Assembly: GCA_041664345.1 (NCBI GenBank)
Contig: JBAYKX010000023.1
Coordinates: 12,885 to 76,884, forward strand
Origin: GWE2-40-63 sp041664345
GTDB lineage: Bacteria; Bacteroidota; Bacteroidia; Bacteroidales; SZUA-534
Direction: 5' to 3'
Length of the DNA stretch: 64,000 nucleotides
Shown here: positions 42,154 to 51,489 of the stretch, piece after piece
Numbering within the stretch: the first letter of the stretch is position 1
How the letters are laid out: each line of letters starts with the position of its first letter
Made by a program: the position numbers and the translations under genes
Notes under the pieces: generated by a model
Databases searched by the model: none
What the model was told of the DNA's origin: nothing
Seen by the model: the letters and a program-made list of their open reading frames with translations, nothing else

Positions 42154-42903
42154 CACTTATTCAAATTATACTAACAGATAGAGGATTATCATACGCACAT
42201 AGATAAACAGTGGCAGTTAGTAAAAAGCCCCAATATAAATTTGCGTGAAAATAAAGTTCCATTGCTTTGGATCATTGAAACTATAATTGATTAGTATAAA
42301 ACAAGAAGCCAATTTTAGGCGTAAGAATATTTTTCCGATAAAAATTTATAAAGCTATTAAATTCAGGATGTTAAGCTAAATAAATAGTTGTTGTTATGCA
42401 AAGCAAATAACTAGATAGCATGTAAATTTCTTCATTAACTTACAAAACCTGAATTCTTTTAAAACTTCCCGGTATTCTGGGAAGTTTTATTTTTTATAAA
42501 CTACGAGTACCCTGCGAGCAAGGGAGATCGGTTTGAATCGGCATCGGTTGTTATTTAATTATTTCAATTTGTTCCCCATTTTAATTATTGGTACTGCCCT
42601 GCTCCCTCCTTTTCAAGGGAGGGTTGGGGTGGGTAAATTATATTTCAAATTTTTTCATTTTCCCTTTTTTTACTTGTTCATTGTCTATTGGGTATTTGAC
42701 ATTGTTCATTTTTTCTATTTCTACCATCCGTCATTTATACCTGAGTAGTTACCACAAATCAGGATTTTTTAATTCTCCGCAAATAACACCTATTTAAATG
42801 TTCCTTACAATTATGTATCAATTCCTGCCACCTATATAAGTATCCTCTCTTTACACTTTATCAGGCTTAATTTAGGGTTTTATTAACTTAAATCTGCCTA
42901 TTT
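42154..42903. other. Long non-coding interval upstream of susC
   Basis: A 750-bp interval with no convincing gene; the two short overlapping frames near 42,530-42,800 are low-complexity. Contents: a terminator at 42,461-42,496; a repeat-like hairpin at 42,603-42,624 followed by GGTTGGGGTGGG, a motif that recurs in Bacteroidota intergenic DNA; and 100 bp of AT-rich leader directly before susC. I see no unambiguous TAnnTTTG or sigma/ECF element, and no riboswitch fold. Confidence 0.6.
42461..42496 (+). terminator. Intrinsic terminator upstream of susC
   Basis: AAAACTTCCC (42,461-42,470) and GGGAAGTTTT (42,479-42,488) with an 8-nt loop, followed by ATTTTTTAT. It lies 308 bp after the LytTR gene, so it may end a longer transcript or an undetected small RNA. 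Confidence 0.75.
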
Positions 42904-45900
42904 ATGAAGAAATTTTCGATGCTTTTTGTTTGCTTAGCCATGCTGGGCGTACAATTAGTAAATGCGCAACAAAAAACTATTACCGGTAAAGTTACCTCAT
43001 CGGAGGATGGTAGCACGGTACCCGGTGTTTCAGTGGCTGTAAAAGGTACAACTTTGGGAACCATCACTAACATGGATGGCCAATACTCGTTAAGTGTGCC
43101 AGAAAATGCAACCATTTTGGTGTTCTCTTTTGTAGGGATGACCTCAAAAGAAGTCCCTATAGGAGCATCCAATGTTATTGACGTGAGTATGGTGCCCGGA
43201 GTATTCAGTGTTGATGAAGTAGTTGTTACTGCTTTGGGTATATCCCGCGAAAAGAAATCGCTTGGGTATTCGGTGCAAGAAATTGCCGGAGATGATGTAA
43301 ACAACGTGAAGTCCCCGAGTTTTGTAAATTCACTTGCGGGTAAAGTAGCTGGTCTTAAAGTAAAAGCTAATAATAACATGGGCGGTTCATCCGATGTAAT
43401 TATTCGCGGTTCAAATTCTTTATTTGGCAACAACCAGGCGTTGTTTGTTATTGATGGAGTACCTGTTGATAACTCAAACACGAATCCATCGTCGCAAACA
43501 AGCGGCCGCAACGGGTTCGACTATGGTAATGCCGCCAACGACATTAACCCAAACGATATTGAAAGTATGAGTGTACTTAAAGGCGCTGCTGCAACGGCTC
43601 TTTATGGTTCAAGGGCTGCCAATGGTGTTATTCTTATTACTACAAAAAAAGGGAGTAAAAGTGAAAAGGGTGGTGCTTTAGGAGTTAGTCTTAGCTCAAA
43701 TGTTACTATTGGTGTAATTGATAGAAGCACTTTTCCTGAATACCAAGACAAGTATGGTGCAGGTTATGGGCCATATTATGCTTCAGCCGATGGCTATTTT
43801 GATGAAGAGGATCCTTTTGGAGATGGGGTCGGTTTATGTGTGCCTTATTATGATGATGCTTCGTATGGCGGTATTCTCGATGGCAAATTGGTGTATCAAT
43901 GGGATGCTTTCCACCCAGAATCACCTAACTATGGAAAACTGACGCCTTATGTAGCACATATTGACGATAAAACAGGGCCATTAAGCTTTTTCAATAATTC
44001 AGTGGGTTTAACCAACAGTATTGATGTTAGTGGAGCTACCGACAGAGCTACTTATAGGCTTTCGTACACAAACCTTGACCAAACAGGTATTATGCCGAAT
44101 AGTTCTTTAAAAAAGAATAATTATACCTTCAACGGTTCTTATGACATTACTAAAAATTTAAAGCTTTCATCATCGGCCACCTATAACAACACTAGAGGTA
44201 AAGGGCGCATGGAAACGGGTTACAACGATAATATTATGTCGAGTTTCAGGCAATGGCACCAAGTTAATGTGGACATATCGATGCAAAAGAAAATGTATGA
44301 ATTAACTGGCGAAAATGTCACCTGGAATAGAAAGAGCTATGAAAACGGTGAACCAAATTTTTGGGATAACCCATATTGGCTCCGGTACGAAAATTATGAA
44401 ACCGATGAAAGAAACCGCTTGATAGGCTATAGCCAATTGGATTGGAAAGCTACCGAATACTTGAGTTTTATGGGAAGGGCTTCTATTGATACATACAACG
44501 AGCTGCAAGAAGAGCGCAAGGCTGTGGGTTCAAAAGCCGGTGAATTTGGAGTTGGAATTGGTGGTGTCCGCACCGACGTTGCTTCGGGCTATTCCCGATT
44601 CCAAAGGACGTGGATGGAGACAAATGTTGATGTATTGGCCAAATTTAACAAAAACCTAGGTGAAGATTTAAACCTGAACGCTATTGTTGGAACCAACATC
44701 CGCAGGAGCAAAATGGATAGGGTGTTTGCGTCAACCAATGGTGGCTTGGCAATTCCTAACTTGTATTCATTAAACAATAGTGCCGACCCTATGTTGCCTC
44801 CTGAGGAACGACTTGAATTAATCGGGGTTAATGGTATTTTTGGCAGCTTATCGGTAGGTTATAAGAATATGTTGTTTGTTGACGCTACGCTACGCAGGGA
44901 TCAATCATCAACACTTCCTGCCAAAGATAATTCCTATTTGTATCCATCTGTTTCAACAAGTTTTATTTTCTCAAATTTGGTTGATTTTAGTTGGTTGAGT
45001 TTAGGTAAAATACGGGCCAATTATGCTGAGGTTGGTAACGATGCTCCCGCACTTAGGGTAAAGGACACTTATCGGGGAAAAGCCCCAATGGGTACTTCAC
45101 TGGCCTATGTGTTCGATGTTAAAAACAATCCCGATTTGAAGAGCGAAAGAGCAAAAAGCTGGGAATTGGGGTTGGATATGAATTTCTTCAAAAGCAGGTT
45201 AGGTTTTGATTTTGCTTATTATAAAACAAATACCATCAACCAGTTAATTCCGCTCGATATTTCAGCGGCAACGGGTTATCTCTCAAAATGGATTAATGCC
45301 GGTGAGATTCAAAACAACGGTTTGGAATTATCATTATTTGCAACACCTTACAAAACCAACGATTTTAAATGGGACGTGGTTTTAAACTGGTCAAAAAATA
45401 CGAGTAAGGTATTGGAATTATATGTTGATGAATCGGGTAATAAAGTTACCAATTTGCAAATAGCTTCGCTTCAAGGCAGCGTGTCAATAAATGCTAGGGT
45501 TGGCGAAGCTTATGGTAGCATACATGGTACCGATTATTTATATACCCCCGATGGCAAAAGAATTGTTGAGGGCGGATATTGGGCACAATCGGCCGGTTCC
45601 GATGAGGTAATTGGCAATGTGAATCCCGATTGGATTGGCGGCATTAATAATGCTTTTACTTATAAAGATTTGACACTTAGTTTTTTAATTGATTGGCAAA
45701 AAGGTGGCGATGTTTTTTCGCTCGACAAGTATTATGGCGATGGAACAGGTATTTATAAAGAAAGTGCTGCAAATAATGAGTTAGGGAATCCAAAAAGAGA
45801 TCCCATAACTTGGATTGATGAAAATGACCCCTTATTAGGGTATGCAGCCAACAGTGGCGGTATTTTGCTCGATGGTGTTGTTGACGATGGAACCGGCGTT

Positions 45901-46230
45901 TATGTGCCTAACACAGAGCGAATCGATGGAAATACATATTACACCGAGGGTTCGGAATCGGATCCTGCCAAAAAATATGTTTACGATGCTTCATTTGTTA
46001 AGCTCCGCGAAGTGGTTTTAACATATAACCTTCCTAAAAAAATAATGGAAAAAACGTTTATTGAAGGGGCATCGTTAAGTTTTGTTGGTTCAAATTTATG
46101 GATAATCCATAAGAACCTTCCTTATGCCGATCCTGAGGCTTCTCAGAGCAATGGAAATACCCAAGGATGGCAAAGTGGCGTTTTGCCAACAACCCGAAAC
46201 TATGGATTCAGTATCAAACTTCAATTTTAA
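42904..46230 (+). CDS. SusC/RagA-family TonB-dependent outer-membrane receptor
   Basis: A 1108-residue outer-membrane transporter that imports glycans or peptides with TonB energy. Signal peptide MKKFSMLFVCLAMLGVQLVNAQ, then a carboxypeptidase-regulatory-like domain (about 24-105, ITGKVTSSEDGSTVPGVSV ... PIGASNVI), the SusC signature SVDEVVVTALGISREKKSLG (about 111-130), a plug domain (about 120-235, VIIRGSNSLFGNNQALFVID, AATALYGSRAANGVILITTK) and a long 22-strand barrel to the end (NYGFSIKLQF, terminal aromatic). No N-terminal TonB box with anti-sigma signalling domain (STN) is present, so it is a plain SusC. It is 13 bp upstream of susD. Substrate unknown, although the adjacent GH5 enzyme suggests a beta-glucan or related polymer. 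Confidence 0.96.
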   Translation: MKKFSMLFVCLAMLGVQLVNAQQKTITGKVTSSEDGSTVPGVSVAVKGTTLGTITNMDGQYSLSVPENATILVFSFVGMTSKEVPIGASNVIDVSMVPGVFSVDEVVVTALGISREKKSLGYSVQEIAGDDVNNVKSPSFVNSLAGKVAGLKVKANNNMGGSSDVIIRGSNSLFGNNQALFVIDGVPVDNSNTNPSSQTSGRNGFDYGNAANDINPNDIESMSVLKGAAATALYGSRAANGVILITTKKGSKSEKGGALGVSLSSNVTIGVIDRSTFPEYQDKYGAGYGPYYASADGYFDEEDPFGDGVGLCVPYYDDASYGGILDGKLVYQWDAFHPESPNYGKLTPYVAHIDDKTGPLSFFNNSVGLTNSIDVSGATDRATYRLSYTNLDQTGIMPNSSLKKNNYTFNGSYDITKNLKLSSSATYNNTRGKGRMETGYNDNIMSSFRQWHQVNVDISMQKKMYELTGENVTWNRKSYENGEPNFWDNPYWLRYENYETDERNRLIGYSQLDWKATEYLSFMGRASIDTYNELQEERKAVGSKAGEFGVGIGGVRTDVASGYSRFQRTWMETNVDVLAKFNKNLGEDLNLNAIVGTNIRRSKMDRVFASTNGGLAIPNLYSLNNSADPMLPPEERLELIGVNGIFGSLSVGYKNMLFVDATLRRDQSSTLPAKDNSYLYPSVSTSFIFSNLVDFSWLSLGKIRANYAEVGNDAPALRVKDTYRGKAPMGTSLAYVFDVKNNPDLKSERAKSWELGLDMNFFKSRLGFDFAYYKTNTINQLIPLDISAATGYLSKWINAGEIQNNGLELSLFATPYKTNDFKWDVVLNWSKNTSKVLELYVDESGNKVTNLQIASLQGSVSINARVGEAYGSIHGTDYLYTPDGKRIVEGGYWAQSAGSDEVIGNVNPDWIGGINNAFTYKDLTLSFLIDWQKGGDVFSLDKYYGDGTGIYKESAANNELGNPKRDPITWIDENDPLLGYAANSGGILLDGVVDDGTGVYVPNTERIDGNTYYTEGSESDPAKKYVYDASFVKLREVVLTYNLPKKIMEKTFIEGASLSFVGSNLWIIHKNLPYADPEASQSNGNTQGWQSGVLPTTRNYGFSIKLQF

Positions 46231-46243
46231 AAAAAAATAAAAA

Positions 46244-47716
46244 ATGAAAAATAAATATATAATAGTATTTGTATTAACGGTCTTACTATTTTCTTGTACT
46301 GATAATTTTGAGGACTATAATACCGATAAAAAAAACCCTGAAGCAGTTGCAGGTGAGATGTTGTTTAGTAATGCTCAGAAAGAACTATCCGACCAATTGA
46401 GTTCAACCAGTGTGAACCAGAATGTGTTTAAGCTTTGGGCGCAATATTGGACTGAAACCCAATATACCGAAGAATCAAACTATAACATTGTAAAAAGGAC
46501 ACAGCCCGATTGGAAGTTCCGTGTTTATTATCGTCAGATTTTAACCGACTTGCAAGAATCAAAAAAGCTTATTGCTCAAGCTGTGCCGCTCACTGAGGAA
46601 GAAAGGTTTGAAAATGCAAATAAGATTGAGATAATTGAGATGCTCACTGTATTTGCATACCAAAACTTAGTTGATATTTTTGGTATGGTTCCTTATTCCG
46701 AGGCTCTGGATATCGATAATTTATATCCTGCTTATGATGATGGCCTCACTATTTATAGAGATTTAATTGTAAGGTTAGATGCTGCCATTGCTGGTATGGA
46801 TGCAACGCATGGCAGTTTTAGCGCTACCGAAGATTTCTATTATCATGGAAATGTAAATGCTTGGATTAAATTTGCCAATACCCTGAAAATCAAACTTGCC
46901 ATTAATTTATCGGATGTTGACCTTACTCTTGCTGGAGCTACAATTACAAGTGCCCTTGCTGGTGAAGGGGTATTTACGTCGAGCATTGATGATGCAACAA
47001 TGACTTATAAATCGGCGGTTCCAAATACAAATCCATTGTATGTTGATATAGTTTTATCGGGCCGCGATGACTTTGTTCCAGCAAATACATTGATTGATAC
47101 CATGAATGCTTTGAATGATCCGCGCAGAGCCCAATATTTTACTTTGCATGATACTTCATCGGTAAATGGTGTTGAAAAATTAGCTTATGTAGGCGGTCGT
47201 TTTGGTTATACCAATTCCTATTTAAATTATTCCCACATTAATCCAAACATATACAAAGCTGAGGCTCCCGGTTTAATATTGACCTATACCGAATTGCTGT
47301 TTTATTTAGCTGAAGCCGCTGAACGTGGGTTCACTGTTCCGCTATCTGCTGAGGAATATTACAATGATGGTATTGTTTCATCGTTCGATTTTTGGGGTGC
47401 CACCGATGTTGCTACCTATTTAGCAAACCCTGATGTAGCTTACTCAACCGCACCCGGTACGTGGAAAGAGAAAATCTGTCTTCAATCATGGTTAGCTTTT
47501 TATACCAGAGGCGATGTAGCTTGGAATACTTACCGTAGATTAGATGGTTTAAAAATGAACATACCACGGCGGCCAAAAACTTTGGATGGATTGCCTCCAA
47601 GAAGGTTCACATTCCCCATTCAAGAACAATCATTGAATAAAGGAAAATACGACTTAGCCGCCGAAGCTGTGGGTGGCGATTTTTTGGAAACCCGAATCTT
47701 TTGGGATCTGCAATAA
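46244..47716 (+). CDS. SusD/RagB-family surface glycan-binding lipoprotein
   Basis: The substrate-binding lid of the SusC transporter (490 residues). The lipobox VLLFSCTDNFEDYNTDK (Cys18) is followed by the SusD TPR-like helical scaffold: EMLTVFAYQNLVDIFGMVPY (about 130-150), RDLIVRLDAAIAGMD, and the C-terminal RRPKTLDGLPPRRFTFP and NKGKYDLA segments typical of the SusD-like (PF12771-type) subgroup. It is exported and sits on the cell surface above SusC. It lies 13 bp downstream of susC and ends 9 bp before a strong terminator, so the operon is susC-susD alone; no further gene is cotranscribed. Substrate specificity cannot be deduced. Confidence 0.95.
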   Translation: MKNKYIIVFVLTVLLFSCTDNFEDYNTDKKNPEAVAGEMLFSNAQKELSDQLSSTSVNQNVFKLWAQYWTETQYTEESNYNIVKRTQPDWKFRVYYRQILTDLQESKKLIAQAVPLTEEERFENANKIEIIEMLTVFAYQNLVDIFGMVPYSEALDIDNLYPAYDDGLTIYRDLIVRLDAAIAGMDATHGSFSATEDFYYHGNVNAWIKFANTLKIKLAINLSDVDLTLAGATITSALAGEGVFTSSIDDATMTYKSAVPNTNPLYVDIVLSGRDDFVPANTLIDTMNALNDPRRAQYFTLHDTSSVNGVEKLAYVGGRFGYTNSYLNYSHINPNIYKAEAPGLILTYTELLFYLAEAAERGFTVPLSAEEYYNDGIVSSFDFWGATDVATYLANPDVAYSTAPGTWKEKICLQSWLAFYTRGDVAWNTYRRLDGLKMNIPRRPKTLDGLPPRRFTFPIQEQSLNKGKYDLAAEAVGGDFLETRIFWDLQ

Positions 47717-47724
47717 ATGAAATT

Positions 47725-47779
47725 TAAAAAAAGGCTGCCTATTTAGACTATTGAGTCTTAATTAGGCAGCCTTTTTTTG
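47725..47779 (+). terminator. Strong intrinsic terminator after susD
   Basis: AAAAAAGGCTGCCTA pairs with TTAGGCAGCCTTTTTTT; inside, AGACT and AGTCT also pair. Long T tract on the plus strand. Similar GGCTGCC-type terminators occur at 37.5 and 48.0 kb. Confidence 0.85.
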
Positions 47780-47784
47780 TAACA

Positions 47785-47966
47785 AAGAAATCGCTCCTAA
47801 AAAATCCCGTTAGGGATTTAATATGAATAGCCCTGGGTTTCAACCCAGGGATCAAGTTTTCATGGTATAAAATCGGCGCAAGCACTACCGTTTAATTGAA
47901 ATTGTAAAGAAACCATGCGCTGAAAACGGGAATTAAAAATTGAAATTTTCCCAAGCGATTTCTCTG
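47785..47966 (-). mobile_element. MITE-like element, family B, copy 2
   Basis: The reverse complement matches the 15,280-15,461 element over its length, including GTAGTGCTTGCGCCGATTTT, GCGCATGGTTTC and ACAATTTCAATTAAAC. The ends carry AGAAATCGCT/AGCGATTTCT inverted repeats. The hairpin TTGAAA now has stems CCCTGGG/CCCAGGG instead of CCCGAG/CTCGGG, and AAATCCC-TAAC-GGGATTT instead of AAATCCC-TCC-GGGATTT. It sits in the 308-bp gap between two converging genes and between two terminators. No gene in the interval. Confidence 0.78.
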
Positions 47967-48007
47967 GCCTAAAAAGACTTCTTAGTCTTATTTAGGCAGC
48001 CCTTTTT
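47966..48007 (-). terminator. Terminator downstream of the GH5 gene
   Basis: GGCCTAAAAAGACT pairs with AGTCTTATTTAGGC, followed on the plus strand by AGCCCTTTTTG. It is the mirror partner of the susD terminator on the other side of the MITE-like element and has nearly the same right arm. Confidence 0.6.
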
Positions 48008-48024
48008 GTCCGCAAAATTTTTAC

Positions 48025-49998
48025 CTATTGCTTAACAAACGTGGCTTTTGAAATACCACTATTTGTTTCAATAGATATTAAATACATGCCAGCTTCTAAA
48101 TCGGTTACATCAATACTAGCTTTCTCATTATCAATGTTTTTGCTAAGCACCAATTGACCCATACTGTTATAAATATGGGCAGTCTGAATTATTTCACCCG
48201 TTAATTCAACCTCCAATTGGTTAGATGCTGGATTTGGATAAATTGAAAAATTGACCTTTTTAGAATCTCCAACTGAAATGTATTCCGAAAATTCCAATCT
48301 ATCAATACTAAAGGTAGGAATAGCTTTAATGTTCAGTCTTATAATTTGCTGTCCTTGTGTCATATTAATAGTAACAGTTACCGGTTGCATTGCGGTTGAA
48401 CTGGTGGTTTTAGGTGCCGTTATTAATGGGGAAGAAACCGAACCAATTTTTAATTGCATTTTACCGCCGCCAGAGGTTGAGGCTAAATATGCTGTAACCG
48501 AATAAGTACCTGTTTTAGCAACATCCACGGTATATTCCAGCCATTCGCCCACTTCTACATTATAAACATAATACATGGCGTCCGATTTTTTAATATCAAC
48601 CCCATCGGTACGGTAAACACCACCTTCGTTTACAAAGTCAATATCGTGAAAGGTCAATAATTCGCCGCCGGTATCATAGTTTTCGGCTTCTAAAACGCCG
48701 GGAATAGGAATAGGGGTTCCAGAGTAAGCAGAACGTTCCGTGCCAATCCTGAATAATTTCATTGGATACGATGGGATTGTATCCTGGGTATAAACATCCA
48801 CAATACGGTAATAGCTATCTTTGAATGGCTCCGTGTTACGGTCAATGAAAGTAGTTCCCGATGTTTGTTTCAATTCTCCAATAACGGCAAAAACGGTATT
48901 CAGCATCTTTTTTTCAACCAAAACTTTCTCAAGTAAACCGGCGCTGGCCCGGCTGGTCCACGAAACCTGAATGGCGGTGTCATCCACGGTAGTTAGTTTC
49001 ACAGCGGTTATCGATGAATCGGATGCATGAATTAAAATATCTTTCATGTCGTTCCATTTGGCATTTTTCCGCTGCAATACCTGAAACCAGCCATCATCGT
49101 CCCATACGGTAAAGGCAAAACCATGTTTTAATGCTTGTTCCGTATAAGTGGCATAGTAAAACATCCGGGAATTATAATCGCAATCCCACATGGCTCCAAA
49201 TTCACCAATCAGTACTGGAATGTTGTGCGTCTGTGACCAAGTTTTAACACCAGCCATTTGATTTATCATGGCATTTACGTCGCTCGTACTGCCCCAAATG
49301 CCGGTACTTTCTCCAGCAAAAGCCCAAGGGTCATACGAGTGGTAATTTCCTATTAAATAGGGATCATCTGTATTTGGAATAGCGGCAGCTTTTAAATCAG
49401 CTGAGCTGCTCCATCCAGCTCCTGAATAAATAACCAGTCTGGTTGGATTTGCTTTGCGTATAATTCCCAAAACACGTGCATTCAATTCATCCACTTGCGC
49501 TACAGTTATTGCCCCATGTGGTTCATTTAAAATTTCGAATAGTAATTTTTCTGATTTATCCTTGAATCGATCGGCAATTTGGACCCAAAGCGAATCAAAC
49601 CGGGCTTTTTGCCCGGCATAATCATCTTTTATCCAGCTGTCGTGGTGGGCATTAATAATTACAAATAAATCACGGTCAAGACCCCAATTCACAATCTCTT
49701 CGACCCTATTTAAAAACGTAGCGTTAATAGTATAGGGCGAAGTGGACGAAAGATGATTGCCCCATGTAACAGGAACGCGTACGGTTTTAAATCCGGCTTC
49801 TTTATACATATCAGAATAATACTCCTGAGCCTTGCCTGCCCATTCACCTTCATTGGGTGCATCCAACGTATTACCCATATTTATGCCACGCTCCATGGCC
49901 ACAATTGCTTGTTGCGCTGTTATTTGTGCTTGTATGCTTATGGTACAAACAAGCATTGCCATTAAAATGGTACTTCTTTTTGTTGTAGTATTTTTCAT
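48025..49998 (-). CDS. Secreted GH5 endoglucanase-type enzyme with CBM6 and T9SS sorting tail
   Basis: A 657-residue extracellular glycoside hydrolase. Signal peptide (about 1-24, SIQAQ). GH5 catalytic domain (about 30-325) with the RVPVTWG segment, HH at 118-119, acid/base Glu159 in EILNEPHG, and nucleophile Glu266 in VLIGEFGAMW. After a fibronectin-like linker (about 335-410) comes a family 6-type carbohydrate-binding module (about 425-560, VLEAENYDTGG ... YYVYNVEVGEWLEYTV ... INMTQGQQIIRL). A type A T9SS tail ends the protein (about 580-657, NFSIYPNPASNQLEVEL). It should cut beta-1,4 or related glucans outside the cell. It converges on susCD across a terminator, so the two are probably regulated separately though functionally linked. 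Confidence 0.94.
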   Translation of the reverse strand: MKNTTTKRSTILMAMLVCTISIQAQITAQQAIVAMERGINMGNTLDAPNEGEWAGKAQEYYSDMYKEAGFKTVRVPVTWGNHLSSTSPYTINATFLNRVEEIVNWGLDRDLFVIINAHHDSWIKDDYAGQKARFDSLWVQIADRFKDKSEKLLFEILNEPHGAITVAQVDELNARVLGIIRKANPTRLVIYSGAGWSSSADLKAAAIPNTDDPYLIGNYHSYDPWAFAGESTGIWGSTSDVNAMINQMAGVKTWSQTHNIPVLIGEFGAMWDCDYNSRMFYYATYTEQALKHGFAFTVWDDDGWFQVLQRKNAKWNDMKDILIHASDSSITAVKLTTVDDTAIQVSWTSRASAGLLEKVLVEKKMLNTVFAVIGELKQTSGTTFIDRNTEPFKDSYYRIVDVYTQDTIPSYPMKLFRIGTERSAYSGTPIPIPGVLEAENYDTGGELLTFHDIDFVNEGGVYRTDGVDIKKSDAMYYVYNVEVGEWLEYTVDVAKTGTYSVTAYLASTSGGGKMQLKIGSVSSPLITAPKTTSSTAMQPVTVTINMTQGQQIIRLNIKAIPTFSIDRLEFSEYISVGDSKKVNFSIYPNPASNQLEVELTGEIIQTAHIYNSMGQLVLSKNIDNEKASIDVTDLEAGMYLISIETNSGISKATFVKQ

Positions 49999-50436
49999 TT
50001 AAGTATATAATTGTGTGATTAAATTGTTTGTTTACATTAATAACAAAACTAGCAATTAATAGCAAATTAAATATTATCCCCAACCTAATTGGTGTCATGA
50101 ACTTTTATGATATCGGTTTAGAAGGTAAAACGTATATTTAAACGAGCAGCATGTGTGATGGATTATGGGTGTGAGTAAAAACACAAAGAAACCATAAAAA
50201 GGGAAAACTGTCGTACACTCCTGATTTTGTTAAAATGAAATCATATATTTGTTTTTATTCTATATTTGGTAAGCGTTTAATGTTACCATTTTGAGTTACC
50301 TTAAAAAGCAACAACTAAATGCTAAATATCAGCACCCTAGGAGCTTTTATACTTAATAATAAGTGAAATTGTGCAGGGGGTGCTTTTATTTATAAGTTGG
50401 CAGTAAATTCCGTTTATTATTTAGCATTATTTTAAA
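49999..50436. other. Divergent promoter interval, no gene
   Basis: A 438-bp interval between the GH5 gene (-) and a lipoprotein gene (+). It is strongly AT-rich near both genes. At 50,328-50,392 AGCACCC and GGGTGCT flank an unpaired 45-nt stretch and precede TTTTATTT, so it may be a weak terminator or a leader structure. No open frame with support. Confidence 0.5.
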
Positions 50437-51489
50437 ATGAGAAATATCACAATGCTTATTGCATGTATAATTATTATTAATTCTTGTGCACATTATAAAA
50501 TGGTAAAAAAACAAGATTCTTCAAAAACGGACTCAGAACAGATTGATGGAATTGTAAAACTTGATTCTTTGGATATTTTCAGACTTAATTGTGGACAACC
50601 TATTGGACCAAATTGGAAAATGGATATTGGAGGAACTTGGGATGCCTCATATATAAATTATGTAAAAAGCGGGACTGTAAAAAAAGAATTGTCCATTTTG
50701 ATTTTTGCTTCAGATGAAAAGGATGTTACAGACGAATCTATTCAAAATAAGGCAATATCAAGATTTCCTACACTTTCAAAAATTGACGACCGCTTTATTA
50801 CAATGGATTATGGAGCTAAAGCATTTGTATTTAAAGGACAATCGAAGCCAATTGGAAATGAAACGAATTATATTTATTCAATACTTTCTTATGCAAATAA
50901 CGTAGAATATAATATAACTTTAAGTTGTTATTCAAGACCAGTTGAACTAGATAAGGAAATGTCATTGATACTAAAATACATAGAAATACTAAAAGAATCG
51001 AATGTTGAAAATATTGAGAAAGAAATTGAAAGCATTGACTTTAAAACAAAACAGGAATGTTTAGAACTTCAAAAAATGGAATTTGGTCAGCCATTTGGTG
51101 AAGATTGGCACAAAGATATTCAGGAGTCTTCGGGATTTTTAGTTTTAAATTATGTAAAAAGAGCTCCAATTAAAAAGGAGTTATCGATTTTAATTATTAA
51201 ATCCGATAAAAGGGATATATCTTTGGAATCTGTTCAAAATAGAGCAATTTCTAAAATTCTAAGTTTATCTATGGTAGAAGAAAAAGACATCTCGTCTGAT
51301 TTTGGAGTAAATGCTTTTGTCTTTAAAGGTCAATCCAAATTATCCAATGATAAAGTCAATAACTTTTTCTCAATTCTTGCCAATGCAAATGGATTTGAGT
51401 ATAATATTGTATTGAGCTGTTATTCCAAACCTGTTGAACTTGACGAAGAGTTGTTAGAAATCTTAAAATTTATAAAAATTAAAGAATAA
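50437..51489 (+). CDS. Lipoprotein of unknown function with two repeated domains
   Basis: A 350-residue lipoprotein: the signal ends IIIINSCAHYKM with the lipid-modified cysteine at about 17. Two copies of a domain of about 150 residues follow. Copy 1 (about 42-190): FRLNCGQPIGPNWKMDIGG, KKELSILIFASDEKDVT, FVFKGQSK, NITLSCYSRPVELD. Copy 2 (about 205-350): KMEFGQPFGEDWHKDIQE, KKELSILIIKSDKRDIS, FVFKGQSK, NIVLSCYSKPVELDEELLEILKFIK. I recognise no family; the conserved FGQPxGxxW and CYSxPVELD motifs are distinctive. The base composition is more AT-rich than neighbouring genes, which could mean recent arrival. No operon partner. Function unknown. Confidence 0.75.
   Translation: MRNITMLIACIIIINSCAHYKMVKKQDSSKTDSEQIDGIVKLDSLDIFRLNCGQPIGPNWKMDIGGTWDASYINYVKSGTVKKELSILIFASDEKDVTDESIQNKAISRFPTLSKIDDRFITMDYGAKAFVFKGQSKPIGNETNYIYSILSYANNVEYNITLSCYSRPVELDKEMSLILKYIEILKESNVENIEKEIESIDFKTKQECLELQKMEFGQPFGEDWHKDIQESSGFLVLNYVKRAPIKKELSILIIKSDKRDISLESVQNRAISKILSLSMVEEKDISSDFGVNAFVFKGQSKLSNDKVNNFFSILANANGFEYNIVLSCYSKPVELDEELLEILKFIKIKE

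Noticed and set aside
42533..42797. Two short overlapping frames before susC
   Set aside because: Low-complexity phenylalanine-rich translations from a T-rich leader with no start signal or family pattern.
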